Shown in pieces: positions 25,113 through 33,377 of a stretch of 64,000 nucleotides of DNA. The DNA lies in NCBI RefSeq assembly GCF_024362345.1, contig NZ_CP101505.1, positions 144,001-208,000 on the forward strand. Reading direction: 5' to 3'. Under the pieces are notes generated by a model. It did no database searches. It had not been told where the DNA came from and was given only the letters and a program-made list of their open reading frames with translations. The DNA comes from Polaribacter dokdonensis. Lineage in GTDB: Bacteria; Bacteroidota; Bacteroidia; Flavobacteriales; Flavobacteriaceae. The position numbers and the translations under genes were made by a program. The number at the start of each line of letters is the position of its first letter. The first letter of the stretch is position 1.

Positions 25113-25529
25113 ATGGATACAGAAAGTCTTTTGGCTGCATTTAATGCACGTAATAAAAACACATTAATGGAAACGCTTGATATTGAGTATGTTGCTATTG
25201 GTGATGATTTTTTAACAGCAAAAATGCCTGTTTCTCCTAAAGTGCATCAGCCTTATGGACAATTGCATGGAGGTGCAACTGCTGCTTTGGCTGAAACTGT
25301 TGGTAGTGCTGCTTCTAATTTTTTTATAGATAATAAAAATCAATTTATAAACGGAATTCAACTTTCTATTAACCATATTAAAAGTAAAAGAGAGGGTATT
25401 GTTTATGCAACAGCTAAGAATATTCATAAAGGAAAAAGCACGCATTTGTGGGAAGTAACAATAGTAGATGAGAATGATAATCTGATTTCTGTGGCTAAAA
25501 TGACAAATATTGTTTTGGCTAAAAAATAG
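25113..25529 (+). CDS. Hotdog-fold thioesterase (PaaI/MenI-like)
   Basis: From the ATG at 25113 the protein is 138 residues. The hotdog pattern is clear: QPYGQLHGGATAALAETVGS with the catalytic Glu of HGGxxxxLAE, then LSINHIKSKREGIVYATA and HLWEVTIVDENDNLISVAKMT. This is the group containing 1,4-dihydroxy-2-naphthoyl-CoA hydrolase. Location one base upstream of an alpha/beta hydrolase and two genes before isochorismate synthase supports a menaquinone role. The frame is open further upstream, but MDTESLLAAF is the family-like start. MenI function is inferred from context. Confidence 0.85.
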   Translation: MDTESLLAAFNARNKNTLMETLDIEYVAIGDDFLTAKMPVSPKVHQPYGQLHGGATAALAETVGSAASNFFIDNKNQFINGIQLSINHIKSKREGIVYATAKNIHKGKSTHLWEVTIVDENDNLISVAKMTNIVLAKK

Positions 25530-25530
25530 G

Positions 25531-26382
25531 ATGAATAAATTAAAAAAGCTTTTAAAATATTTAATTGGGTTTCTGTTCCTCAGCTTAATTTTAGGTTATT
25601 TCTCATTTTATTATTTTACCAAACCTAAGTCTGATGAAAAGATTTTATCAGAGTTTAAAGCATTAGGTATTAAGCCTGAATTAACCTATGAAACTTTTAG
25701 AGGGTTTACCTACAGAAAGATAAAAATAACTAATGATAAAGATTTACCTACTATGGTTTTTGTTCATGGTACAATTGGTTCATCTTTAGATTTTATTGGT
25801 TATATGAGTGACTCTGTTTTGGCAAAGAAAACAAACTTTATAAGTTATGATAGAGTAGGATATAATTATGATGATGAGCATGGAACGCAAGCTTCTATTG
25901 CTTTTGAGCGTGATTTGTTACAAAGTATTACTAAAGATTTAAAGCGTCGTAAAACAATAGTAGTTGGTTATTCTTATGGAGGTCCAATAGCTTTGGCAGA
26001 CACTAATGATTATAAAAAAACAATATTAATAGCACCTGCAGTTTATCATAAAGTAGAACCAGAATTTTGGTTCGTAAATATTTATAAATGGAGTTTAACA
26101 AAATGGTTAGTGCCAAATATTTGGAAACAAGCAGGTAAAGAAAAGTTAACTCATAAAGAAGATTTGCAAAAGTTTGATAATATTTGGACAGAGAATAAAA
26201 ATGATATTATAAGCATTCATGGTACAGAAGATGTTATTGTTCCTTTTTCAAACTCAGAATACTTGCTAGAACAATTTCCTGAGAAACAATTTAAATTAGT
26301 AAAGATTCCTGGAGCAAAACATTTTTTAATTTGGGAAGATTTTGATATCATAAAAGAACAATTCTTAAAAAGTTTAGATTGA
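25531..26382 (+). CDS. Membrane-anchored alpha/beta hydrolase
   Basis: The 283-residue protein begins with a short basic stretch and a TM anchor (about 9-28, YLIGFLFLSLILGYFSFYYF). An alpha/beta hydrolase core follows: VFVHGTIGSS, SYDRVGYNYDD, nucleophile GYSYGG, acid in HGTEDVIVP and His in GAKHFLIWED. It sits between a MenI-like thioesterase and isochorismate synthase and overlaps the latter by 4 bp. It could fill a MenH-like step, but MenH enzymes are normally soluble and the anchor argues against simple equivalence. The ATG at 25531 comes one base after the thioesterase stop. Confidence 0.75.
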   Translation: MNKLKKLLKYLIGFLFLSLILGYFSFYYFTKPKSDEKILSEFKALGIKPELTYETFRGFTYRKIKITNDKDLPTMVFVHGTIGSSLDFIGYMSDSVLAKKTNFISYDRVGYNYDDEHGTQASIAFERDLLQSITKDLKRRKTIVVGYSYGGPIALADTNDYKKTILIAPAVYHKVEPEFWFVNIYKWSLTKWLVPNIWKQAGKEKLTHKEDLQKFDNIWTENKNDIISIHGTEDVIVPFSNSEYLLEQFPEKQFKLVKIPGAKHFLIWEDFDIIKEQFLKSLD

Positions 26383-27446
26383 ATATTTTTAATAAAATAC
26401 ATGAGCATTTTGCTGATAACAAGCCTTTTGTGGCTTATAGTAAACCAAATGAATCAAAGTTAAGTGCATTTTTTATGCAATCTGATACTCTTAGAATTAC
26501 AGAAAATTTTGAGGTTTCTGGTTTTGTTTTTGCACCCTTTGATGAAGTAGAAGATGCAATACTTTTTCCTAAAGAGGAATCTGAGTTTTATCAAAAGAAT
26601 ATAGATTTCGATGACTTACTTATAGAAAGTGAGTCTGTCTTAAGTGATCAAGAAGATCTGCTTGCAAAGGAGAAGCACATTAAAATTGTAAATAAGGCTA
26701 TTGATACTATAGAAAAATCAAATCTAGAGAAAATAGTTATTTCAAGAAATGAAATAGTCGATTTAGAAAAATTTGATCTATTAAGGGTTTACAAATCCTT
26801 GTTAAAAAAATATCAAAACGCATTTGTATATGTATGGTTTCATCCTAAAGTAGGTTTGTGGTTAGGTGCAACACCTGAAACTTTATTACATGTTGAAGGT
26901 GATAAATTTAAAACGATGTCTTTAGCTGGTACACAAGTTTATCAAGAAAATAAAAATCCTGAATGGAAATCTAAAGAGTTAGAAGAGCAGCAATTGGTAA
27001 CTTACTTTATTGAAAGCCAATTAAACCCTATTTCATTCAATTTAAAAATCGATGCTACAGAAACCATTAGAGCTGGTAATTTATTGCATTTAAGAACAAG
27101 GGTAGAAGGTAGGCTAAGTACAAATGCCAATCTAGAGCAATTAATTAGAGCTATTCATCCAACACCTGCTGTTTGTGGTTTGCCAAGAAAGTCTGCTAAA
27201 GATTTTATATTGAATAACGAAGGCTATAATAGAACTTTTTACACAGGGTTTTTAGGTGAACTGAATTTAAAGAATACTACAAATTCAATTCAAAAATCGC
27301 AGTTATTTGTAAATTTGAGATGTATGTCTATTAAAGATAATTCAGCAGTTATATATGTTGGTGGAGGAATTACCAAAGACAGTGTTGCAGAAAAAGAATA
27401 TGAAGAAACAGTTTCTAAAAGTAAAACAATGAAAACTGTTTTATAA
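26379..27446 (+). CDS. menF: Isochorismate synthase
   Basis: The 355-residue chorismate-binding enzyme has IVISRNEIVDLEKFD, WLGATPETLLHVEGDKFKTMSLAGTQ, IRAGNLLHLRTRVEG, HPTPAVCGLPRKSA and YTGFLGE. This is the MenF/EntC arrangement, with Lys in the IVISR region and GLPR. It converts chorismate to isochorismate, the entry to menaquinone. The start is TTG (26379) overlapping the hydrolase stop as TTGA; the first in-frame ATG lies well inside the N-terminus. menD is not in this window on this strand. Confidence 0.9.
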   Translation: MNIFNKIHEHFADNKPFVAYSKPNESKLSAFFMQSDTLRITENFEVSGFVFAPFDEVEDAILFPKEESEFYQKNIDFDDLLIESESVLSDQEDLLAKEKHIKIVNKAIDTIEKSNLEKIVISRNEIVDLEKFDLLRVYKSLLKKYQNAFVYVWFHPKVGLWLGATPETLLHVEGDKFKTMSLAGTQVYQENKNPEWKSKELEEQQLVTYFIESQLNPISFNLKIDATETIRAGNLLHLRTRVEGRLSTNANLEQLIRAIHPTPAVCGLPRKSAKDFILNNEGYNRTFYTGFLGELNLKNTTNSIQKSQLFVNLRCMSIKDNSAVIYVGGGITKDSVAEKEYEETVSKSKTMKTVL

Positions 27447-27452
27447 AAATAC

Positions 27453-27482
27453 AAAACCGTAACTAATTAAAGTTACGGTTTT
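27453..27482. terminator. Terminator after menF
   Basis: AAAACCGTAACT and AGTTACGGTTTT form a 12-bp stem with loop AATTAA, ending in a short T run. It separates menF from the convergent PUR-family gene. Confidence 0.85.
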
Positions 27483-27533
27483 GCAAGTGTAAAATTGAAT
27501 TTGAATTAAAATCGCTTAAAAAGATTCTTCTTT

Positions 27534-27899
27534 TTAAATATCGTCAAAAGAAACATCAGTAAAACTCTTTGCAGAGGTTGTTTCTTCTTTATTAGTATGA
27601 TCTTCTTTCTTAAAATCTTTTTGATGACGTTCACTAATAACTTCATCTCCTTTTTCAGCAACAATATAATCTGTAGCTTTTTTTAACATTTCATGAAAAT
27701 CAGAAAAGTCTTCTTTGTAAAGATAAATCTTATGTTTTTGATAATGGAAAGAGCCATCATCGTGTGTAAATTTTTTGCTTTCAGTTACTGTTAGATAATA
27801 ATCATCTGCTTTGGTAGCTCTAACATCAAAAAAGTAAGTTCTTCTACCAGCTCTTAATACCTGCGAAAAAATTTCTTCCTGTTCAACTCTCTCTGCCAT
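27534..27899 (-). CDS. PUR-family DNA/RNA-binding protein (DUF3276)
   Basis: The 121-residue protein contains IFSQVLRAGRRTYFFDVRATKADDYYLTVTESKK, then KIYLYKEDFSDFHEMLKKA, the bacterial PUR-alpha-like repeat. Borrelia and Bacteroidota members bind nucleic acids as dimers. The C-terminal tail is charged and probably disordered. It is preceded by a good promoter and lies 78 bp after the MsbA-like gene. Function in flavobacteria is not established. Confidence 0.9.
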   Translation of the reverse strand: MAERVEQEEIFSQVLRAGRRTYFFDVRATKADDYYLTVTESKKFTHDDGSFHYQKHKIYLYKEDFSDFHEMLKKATDYIVAEKGDEVISERHQKDFKKEDHTNKEETTSAKSFTDVSFDDI

Positions 27900-27939
27900 A
27901 ATCTAAAATATAGTTGTTATCTTGTAATTGTTGTTGTTA

Positions 27940-27968
27940 CAAATCTAATAAAATATTTTACGTAGCAA
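27940..27968 (-). promoter_or_regulatory. Promoter of the PUR-family gene
   Basis: On the minus strand TTG (27968-27966), an 18-bp spacer and TAGATTTG (27947-27940) match the Bacteroidota consensus fully. The leader to the ATG is about 35-40 nt. Confidence 0.7.
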
Positions 27969-27977
27969 TGTTAAACA

Positions 27978-29732
27978 TTAAATTTCTTTTTCTAAAAGTT
28001 GTTGTTCATAAAGGTCTTTGTAGTAGCCTTCTGTTTTTATTAGTTGATTATGAGTTCCTTGCTGTGCAATTCTACCTTCATCTAAAACGATAATTTTATC
28101 TGCATTTTTTGCTGATGAAACTCTATGACTGATAATAAAAGTAGTTTTGTTTTTAGATACTTTTTCTAAGTTTGACAGTATTTTTTCTTCTGTTTCTGTA
28201 TCTACAGCAGATAAACAATCGTCAAAAATTAAAATTTTAGGATTCTTTATAATTGCTCTAGCAATAGAAACACGTTGTTTTTGTCCTCCAGATAAAGTTA
28301 CTCCACGTTCACCTAAAATAGTGTCATAACCATTTGTGAACTCAACTATATTATCATGTACAACAGCATTTTTAGCTGCATCTATAATTTCATCTTTGGT
28401 AGCTTCTTCTTTACCAAATTTAATATTGTTGCCTATAGTGTCTGAAAATAAAAATGGATCTTGAGGAACAAAACCAATTTGACTTCTAACATCATATAAA
28501 TTAGCTTCTATAATTGGTGTATCATCAATAAGTATTACACCTTTAGTAACATCATAGAGTCTAGATATTAATTCTATAATGGTAGACTTTCCTGAGCCTG
28601 TGTTTCCTAAGATAGCTAAGGTTTCTCCTGCTTCAACAGTTAAATCTATATTTTTTAAAGCTGTAATATTGGTGTCTTCATAAGTAAATGAAACATCTTT
28701 AAAAGTTACTTTACCTTTAATAGGAGTAGGGTTGTTGTTTGTATTTTGTATTTCTGGTACTTCATCTAAAAATTCATTAATTCTTGCTTGCGAAGCTTCA
28801 GCTTGTTGCACCATTGATGTAACCCAGCCAACAACAGCTACAGGCCATGTTAAAATATTTACATACATGATGAACTCTATGATAACTCCAGATTGAATTT
28901 CTCCATTTATATAACGTAAGCCACCAATGTAAATCACAATTAAATTACTAATTCCAATTAATAAAATCATTAAAGGAAAAAATAAAGCGTTGGCTTTCTG
29001 TAAGTCGATATTTTTTTCTTTGCTTTCATCAGAAATAACATCAAAATCTTTAATTATAGAACGTTCAATTCCATAAGATTTTACAACATCTATCCCTGAG
29101 AAAAACTCTTGATTAAAAGTGGTTAATTTAGATAAATATTGCTGAACAATAGTACTTCTTTTATGAATAACCTTAGAAAGTATAAATATTGAAATTGATA
29201 ATAAAGGAAAAGGAATTAAAGTGTATAATGTAAGTTGTTTATCTACTTGAAGCATTTGGGTAAAACCAACAGCAAAAAGTACAATCATATTCATGGTATA
29301 CATAATTGCTGGCCCAACATACATTCTTACTTTAGAAACATCTTCACTTATTCTATTCATTAAATCTCCAGTTCTATTTTTCTTGTAAAAATTGAGAGAT
29401 AATTTTTGATATTGTTGATAAATCTCGTTTTTCAAATCGAACTCTATCAACCTAGAAGTAACAATTATGGTTTGTCTCATTAAAAAAGTAAAGAATCCAC
29501 TCAATAATGCAACACCAACAATAATAAGAACATTCATTAAAAGCTCATGCTTAACAAAGGCTAAATCAGATATAGTATTGTCTAAATAATCTTCGACAAT
29601 ATTAAAAGAATCACCAATAATTCTAGGTACTTGTAATGCAAGTAACTTAGAAAGTATGGTAATAAGCAAACCAATTATAATTCGCCATTTATATTTCGAA
29701 AAGTATTTATTAAGATATTGTAATGCTTTCAA
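27978..29732 (-). CDS. ABC exporter, fused permease-ATPase (MsbA-like)
   Basis: The 584-residue half-transporter has six TM segments in the first 300 residues and an NBD with Walker A GNTGSGKST (about 377), signature LSGGQKQRVSIARA (about 480), Walker B ILIFDDCLSAVD and switch His ISHRVSSAK. In Walker B the catalytic Glu position reads DD, that is Asp instead of Glu, as in many heterodimeric or slow ABC exporters. Homodimers of this architecture flip lipid A or export drugs. It starts at TTG (29732); no ATG fits. Confidence 0.88.
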   Translation of the reverse strand: MKALQYLNKYFSKYKWRIIIGLLITILSKLLALQVPRIIGDSFNIVEDYLDNTISDLAFVKHELLMNVLIIVGVALLSGFFTFLMRQTIIVTSRLIEFDLKNEIYQQYQKLSLNFYKKNRTGDLMNRISEDVSKVRMYVGPAIMYTMNMIVLFAVGFTQMLQVDKQLTLYTLIPFPLLSISIFILSKVIHKRSTIVQQYLSKLTTFNQEFFSGIDVVKSYGIERSIIKDFDVISDESKEKNIDLQKANALFFPLMILLIGISNLIVIYIGGLRYINGEIQSGVIIEFIMYVNILTWPVAVVGWVTSMVQQAEASQARINEFLDEVPEIQNTNNNPTPIKGKVTFKDVSFTYEDTNITALKNIDLTVEAGETLAILGNTGSGKSTIIELISRLYDVTKGVILIDDTPIIEANLYDVRSQIGFVPQDPFLFSDTIGNNIKFGKEEATKDEIIDAAKNAVVHDNIVEFTNGYDTILGERGVTLSGGQKQRVSIARAIIKNPKILIFDDCLSAVDTETEEKILSNLEKVSKNKTTFIISHRVSSAKNADKIIVLDEGRIAQQGTHNQLIKTEGYYKDLYEQQLLEKEI

Positions 29733-29832
29733 TGAAAATATATTAAAAAGAAAGCACGAAGATACGAGTTTCGAAAAGATAAATTTTCTTAAAAAAGAAT
29801 TAAAAAGAGTGTTCTCAAAAGTAAAATAATAC

Positions 29833-29840
29833 TACTTTTG
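29833..29840 (+). promoter_or_regulatory. -7 box of the nusB promoter
   Basis: TACTTTTG is an exact match to TAnnTTTG, 37 bp before the nusB start. The -33 region shows GTGTTCT rather than a clear TTG. Confidence 0.5.
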
Positions 29841-29877
29841 CAGTGCACCAAAAAGCAAATTATTTAAGTTCTTTACA

Positions 29878-30816
29878 ATGATTAACAGAAGACATATTCG
29901 AGTTAAAGTAATGCAGTCTGTCTATGCCATGCAACAATCTCATAATGATGATATGGTTAGAGAAGAGAAGTTTTTAAAGCACAGTATTTTAAAAATTTTC
30001 GATTTATATGTGTTAAACATACAGTTGCTTGTAGAAGTACAAAAATTAGCCTCAAAAAAAATGGAGTTGTCAAAAAGGAAAATTTTAGCAACTTCAGAAG
30101 ATTTAAAACCAAACACAAAATTTATCGACAATAAGGTTATCAATGCAATTGCAGAAAGCATAAGCATGGAAAGCTATTTAGAAGTTAATAAACTAAGCAA
30201 TTGGTCTTTAGATGATGAGTATGTAAAAATTCTTTTTGATGAACTTCAAAAAAGTGATTTATATAAAAACTACTTAGACAATAAAGAAGATTCTTATAAA
30301 ATTGATAAGGCCTTTGTACACGATTTTTACAAAGAAATTATAGCTCCAAACGAAAAGTTAGCTGAGTATTATGAAGACAAAATGATTTCTTGGGTAGATG
30401 ATATTCCTTTTGTGAATACATGGGTTTTAAAGACATTAAGCAAGCAAAAAGAATCTAAAAACTTTATTCTAGGTAATTTATATAAAGATAAAGATGATGA
30501 AGATTTTGTTTCAGAATTGTTCAGAAAAACAATGTTAAAGAGCAAAACTTACGAACAAGATATTACAGATAAAACTCCAAATTGGGAAACAGATAGAATT
30601 GCTGATATTGATATGATATTAATAAAAATGGCAATTACAGAATTTGTAAACTTTGCATCTATACCAGTAAGAGTTACCATTAACGAGTACATTGAAATAG
30701 CCAAGGACTACTCTACTTCAAAGAGTAGTTATTTTATAAATGGAGTATTAGATAAAATCTCTAAAGAGTTTACAAAGGATAAAAGAATTGTAAAAATTGG
30801 AAGAGGATTACTATAA
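29878..30816 (+). CDS. nusB: Transcription antitermination factor NusB (long Bacteroidota form)
   Basis: The 312-residue protein starts INRRHIRVKVMQSVYAMQQS and has the NusB-like fold at the C-terminus (DIDMILIKMAITEFVNFASIPVRVTINEYIEIAKDYSTSKSSYFINGVLDKI). The insert between these regions, of roughly 150 residues, is characteristic of Bacteroidota NusB. It binds boxA RNA with S10 and supports rRNA transcription. It heads the order nusB-DUF1573-yajC-ybbR-coaE conserved in flavobacteria. Confidence 0.95.
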   Translation: MINRRHIRVKVMQSVYAMQQSHNDDMVREEKFLKHSILKIFDLYVLNIQLLVEVQKLASKKMELSKRKILATSEDLKPNTKFIDNKVINAIAESISMESYLEVNKLSNWSLDDEYVKILFDELQKSDLYKNYLDNKEDSYKIDKAFVHDFYKEIIAPNEKLAEYYEDKMISWVDDIPFVNTWVLKTLSKQKESKNFILGNLYKDKDDEDFVSELFRKTMLKSKTYEQDITDKTPNWETDRIADIDMILIKMAITEFVNFASIPVRVTINEYIEIAKDYSTSKSSYFINGVLDKISKEFTKDKRIVKIGRGLL

Positions 30817-30866
30817 ATTTGTAAACTCCATTTTTAATTCATTATTTTTACACAAATTAATATAAC

Positions 30867-31328
30867 ATGAAAAGATCAACAATTTTAATAGCGTTTTTAG
30901 CAACGTCAATGGCTTTTATTTCTTGTGGTAATAATAGCAATGCATCATCTAAAATTAATAAAGAAAATTTAGAAAGTGCAAAGAATAGAGATGTAGAAAT
31001 TAAAAACGGAGCTGCAGTAGTAACTTTCGATGAAACAGAGTACGATTTTGGTACAGTTACAGAAGGTGAAATTGTAGAAACAGTTTTTACCTTAACAAAC
31101 TCTGGTAAAACAGATTTAGTTATTACAGATGCACAAGTAACTTGTGGTTGTACAGTTCCTGTTTGGCCAAAAAAACCTATTAAGCCAGGAGCTACAGAAG
31201 AAATTCAAGTAAGATTTAATACAAATGGTAAAAGTAATAGACAACAAAAGAATATTACTTTAATTACAAATACTGAATCTGGAAGAGAAATATTAACGCT
31301 TAAAGGTATGGTTACCCCAAAAGCATAA
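30867..31328 (+). CDS. DUF1573 lipoprotein
   Basis: The 153-residue protein has a lipoprotein signal (AFISC, Cys20). One DUF1573 immunoglobulin-like domain follows: FDETEYDFGTVTEGEIVETVFTLTNSGKTDLVITDAQVTCGCTVPVWP, with the family CGC motif. The function is unknown; the fold resembles ASH/MSP-type domains. It lies 50 bp after nusB and 12 bp before yajC. Confidence 0.9.
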   Translation: MKRSTILIAFLATSMAFISCGNNSNASSKINKENLESAKNRDVEIKNGAAVVTFDETEYDFGTVTEGEIVETVFTLTNSGKTDLVITDAQVTCGCTVPVWPKKPIKPGATEEIQVRFNTNGKSNRQQKNITLITNTESGREILTLKGMVTPKA

Positions 31329-31340
31329 TTACATTTATAA

Positions 31341-31634
31341 ATGGATTCAGGAAGTTTAGCAAGTATGTTGCCATTTTTGGCAATGATTTTAGTCTTATAT
31401 TTTTTTATGATAAGACCACAAATGCAACGTCAAAAGAAAGAAAAAGCATTTCAAGCAGAAATTAAAAAAGGAGCAAAAGTTATTACTGCTAGTGGTATAC
31501 ATGGTAAAATTGTAGAGATTAATGCTACAGATAACACTATTACTTTAGAAACAGGAGCAGGTAAAATTAAGTTTGAACGTTCTGCAATTTCTATGGAATT
31601 AAGTAAAAAGTATTTAGCACCAGCTAAAAAATAA
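31341..31634 (+). CDS. yajC: Preprotein translocase accessory subunit YajC
   Basis: The 97-residue protein has one TM helix (LPFLAMILVLYFFMI) followed by RPQMQRQKKEKAFQAEIKKGAKVITASGIHGKIVEI. It matches YajC throughout. YajC associates with SecDF in the inner membrane. A strong terminator follows, so it ends the nusB-DUF1573-yajC unit. Confidence 0.95.
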   Translation: MDSGSLASMLPFLAMILVLYFFMIRPQMQRQKKEKAFQAEIKKGAKVITASGIHGKIVEINATDNTITLETGAGKIKFERSAISMELSKKYLAPAKK

Positions 31635-31653
31635 TTTTTACAAATAATTTTAT

Positions 31654-31693
31654 AAGTGAGCTTTTTCTTTTTTAGAGAAAGCTCACTTTTTTG
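31654..31693 (+). terminator. Terminator after yajC
   Basis: AAGTGAGCTTT (31654-31664) pairs with AAAGCTCACTT (31678-31688), followed by TTTTTG. The inner TTTCT/AGAGAAA bases may extend the stem. Confidence 0.88.
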
Positions 31694-31734
31694 TTAACAT
31701 CCTTTTTGCTAGATTGCAGTAAAAAAAATCTCTA

Positions 31735-32673
31735 TTGAAAACTTCTAAGAAAATACCGAAAACGTTTATTGTTTTTGTCATTATATCTTTCTTTATTTGG
31801 TTGTTAATTACCTTTTCTAAAGAATATATTACAGAAGTAACACTGCCTGTTCAATACACTAATATTCCGCAAAATAAACTTTTACAAGAAGCTCCAATTA
31901 CTGAGTTGAACTTATCTATAAAAGCAACTGGTTTTAAAATTGCAATTACAGAAATACGCAAAAAAAGTCTAACTATTGATGCTTCTAAATTGCAGCAAAA
32001 AAAAGGTGATGATTACTATCTCCTAACTAAAAATCAGTTTTTAAAAATTCAAAAGCAATTATTCACAGGAGTTGATTTACAAGAAATAGAAAGAGATACT
32101 ATAAACTTAAATATTGGTGCATTAGCTTCTAAATTGGTGGCTGTAAAGCCTAAACTAGAGTTAGAGTATCACATAGGTTATGACTTATTAGAAGAAGTGG
32201 TTGTAGAACCAGATTCAATTTTAATTTCTGGCCCTTCATCACAAATTAAGGATATTGATTATTTAGAGTTAGAGAACTTAATGTTATCTGATATAAAAGC
32301 AGATTTTAATCATTCTTTAAAAATATTGAAGCCAGAAAGTGCTGAAAATTTAAAATTAACTGCAACATCTGCCACAATTAAAGGTAAAGTAGATAAGTTT
32401 ACAGAAGGCTCAATAAATATTCCTTTTACCATAATTAATTTACCTGAAGATGTAAATGTTACTATTTTAAATGATGAAATTCAGGTTGTTTTTGTGGTAG
32501 CTTTATCAAATTTTAATCAAGTTTCTAAATCTTCTTTTAAAGTGGAATGTGATTATGAAATGTCTGCCAATAATGATTTGAGCTATTTGATTCCAAAAAT
32601 TACTTTAAAACCCAACTATGTTAGAAGTGTAAAACTAATACCTTCTAAAATTGATTTTTTAATTCAAAAATAA
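31735..32673 (+). CDS. YbbR-like domain protein
   Basis: The 312-residue protein has an N-terminal TM anchor (TFIVFVIISFFIWLLITF). YbbR-type repeats follow: VTLPVQYTNIPQNKLLQEAP with LNLSIKATGFKIA, and later VVVEPDSILISGPSSQIKDI. YbbR domains are often linked to CdaA/c-di-AMP in Firmicutes; in flavobacteria the gene sits next to coaE and its role is unclear. The start is TTG at 31735 (TTGAAAACT). It is spaced 1 bp from coaE. Confidence 0.85.
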   Translation: MKTSKKIPKTFIVFVIISFFIWLLITFSKEYITEVTLPVQYTNIPQNKLLQEAPITELNLSIKATGFKIAITEIRKKSLTIDASKLQQKKGDDYYLLTKNQFLKIQKQLFTGVDLQEIERDTINLNIGALASKLVAVKPKLELEYHIGYDLLEEVVVEPDSILISGPSSQIKDIDYLELENLMLSDIKADFNHSLKILKPESAENLKLTATSATIKGKVDKFTEGSINIPFTIINLPEDVNVTILNDEIQVVFVVALSNFNQVSKSSFKVECDYEMSANNDLSYLIPKITLKPNYVRSVKLIPSKIDFLIQK

Positions 32674-32674
32674 T

Positions 32675-33265
32675 ATGAAAATAGTTGGTTTAACAGGTGG
32701 TATTGGAAGTGGTAAAACTACAGTTGCCAATCTTTTTGCAACCTATAATAATGTTGCCATTTATATTGCAGATGTAGAAGCAAAAAAACTAATGCATACT
32801 TCTTCTGTAATTAAAAGTAAAGTGATTCAAGAGTTTGGTGAAAAAGCTTACAGCAACAATCAACTAAATAGAGCTTACATTTCTAATATTGTATTTAAAG
32901 ATAAATCTAAATTAGAGATCTTAAATAAAATTGTTCATCCAGAAGTAAGAAAGCATTTTCAAAATTTTGTGAAAAGCCAAATAAATAAAGACTTTATTAT
33001 TTACGAAGCTGCTATTTTGTTTGAAAGTAAAAGTAATTTATTATGCGATTTTATAATTACAGTTTATGTAGATCTAGAAACTAAATTAGAACGTATAATT
33101 TCTAGAGATAATTCTAGCAGAACTGAAGTTTTAAATCGTATTAAAAATCAGTTGAGTGATACTCCAAAATTACTACAATCTAACTACATTATTTACAATA
33201 AAAATTTAGATCAAACTAAGCTTCAAGTCGAAAAAATCCATAAAATTTTAACAGAAAAAGCCTGA
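32675..33265 (+). CDS. coaE: Dephospho-CoA kinase
   Basis: The 196-residue enzyme has P-loop GLTGGIGSGKTT at the N-terminus, IADVEAKKLMH, and the HPEVR and IYEAAILFES motifs. It phosphorylates dephospho-CoA to CoA, the last step of CoA synthesis. It starts one base after ybbR. Length and motifs are normal. Confidence 0.95.
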   Translation: MKIVGLTGGIGSGKTTVANLFATYNNVAIYIADVEAKKLMHTSSVIKSKVIQEFGEKAYSNNQLNRAYISNIVFKDKSKLEILNKIVHPEVRKHFQNFVKSQINKDFIIYEAAILFESKSNLLCDFIITVYVDLETKLERIISRDNSSRTEVLNRIKNQLSDTPKLLQSNYIIYNKNLDQTKLQVEKIHKILTEKA

Positions 33266-33365
33266 ATGCTTTTATTATATTCAGTGTTTTTGTTAAATTG
33301 TTCTTAAAATTGAACTAAATCTGTTAATCAACGTTAAAAACGAGATTTCCAATTTTTTAAAAACT

Positions 33366-33373
33366 TAACTTTG
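33366..33373 (+). promoter_or_regulatory. -7 box very close to the histidine kinase start (candidate leaderless)
   Basis: TAACTTTG matches TAnnTTTG and ends 4 nt before the kinase ATG (33378), so transcription would start at or next to the initiation codon. No TTG was found at the expected -33 spacing, so the call is tentative. Confidence 0.35.
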
Positions 33374-33377
33374 ATTT

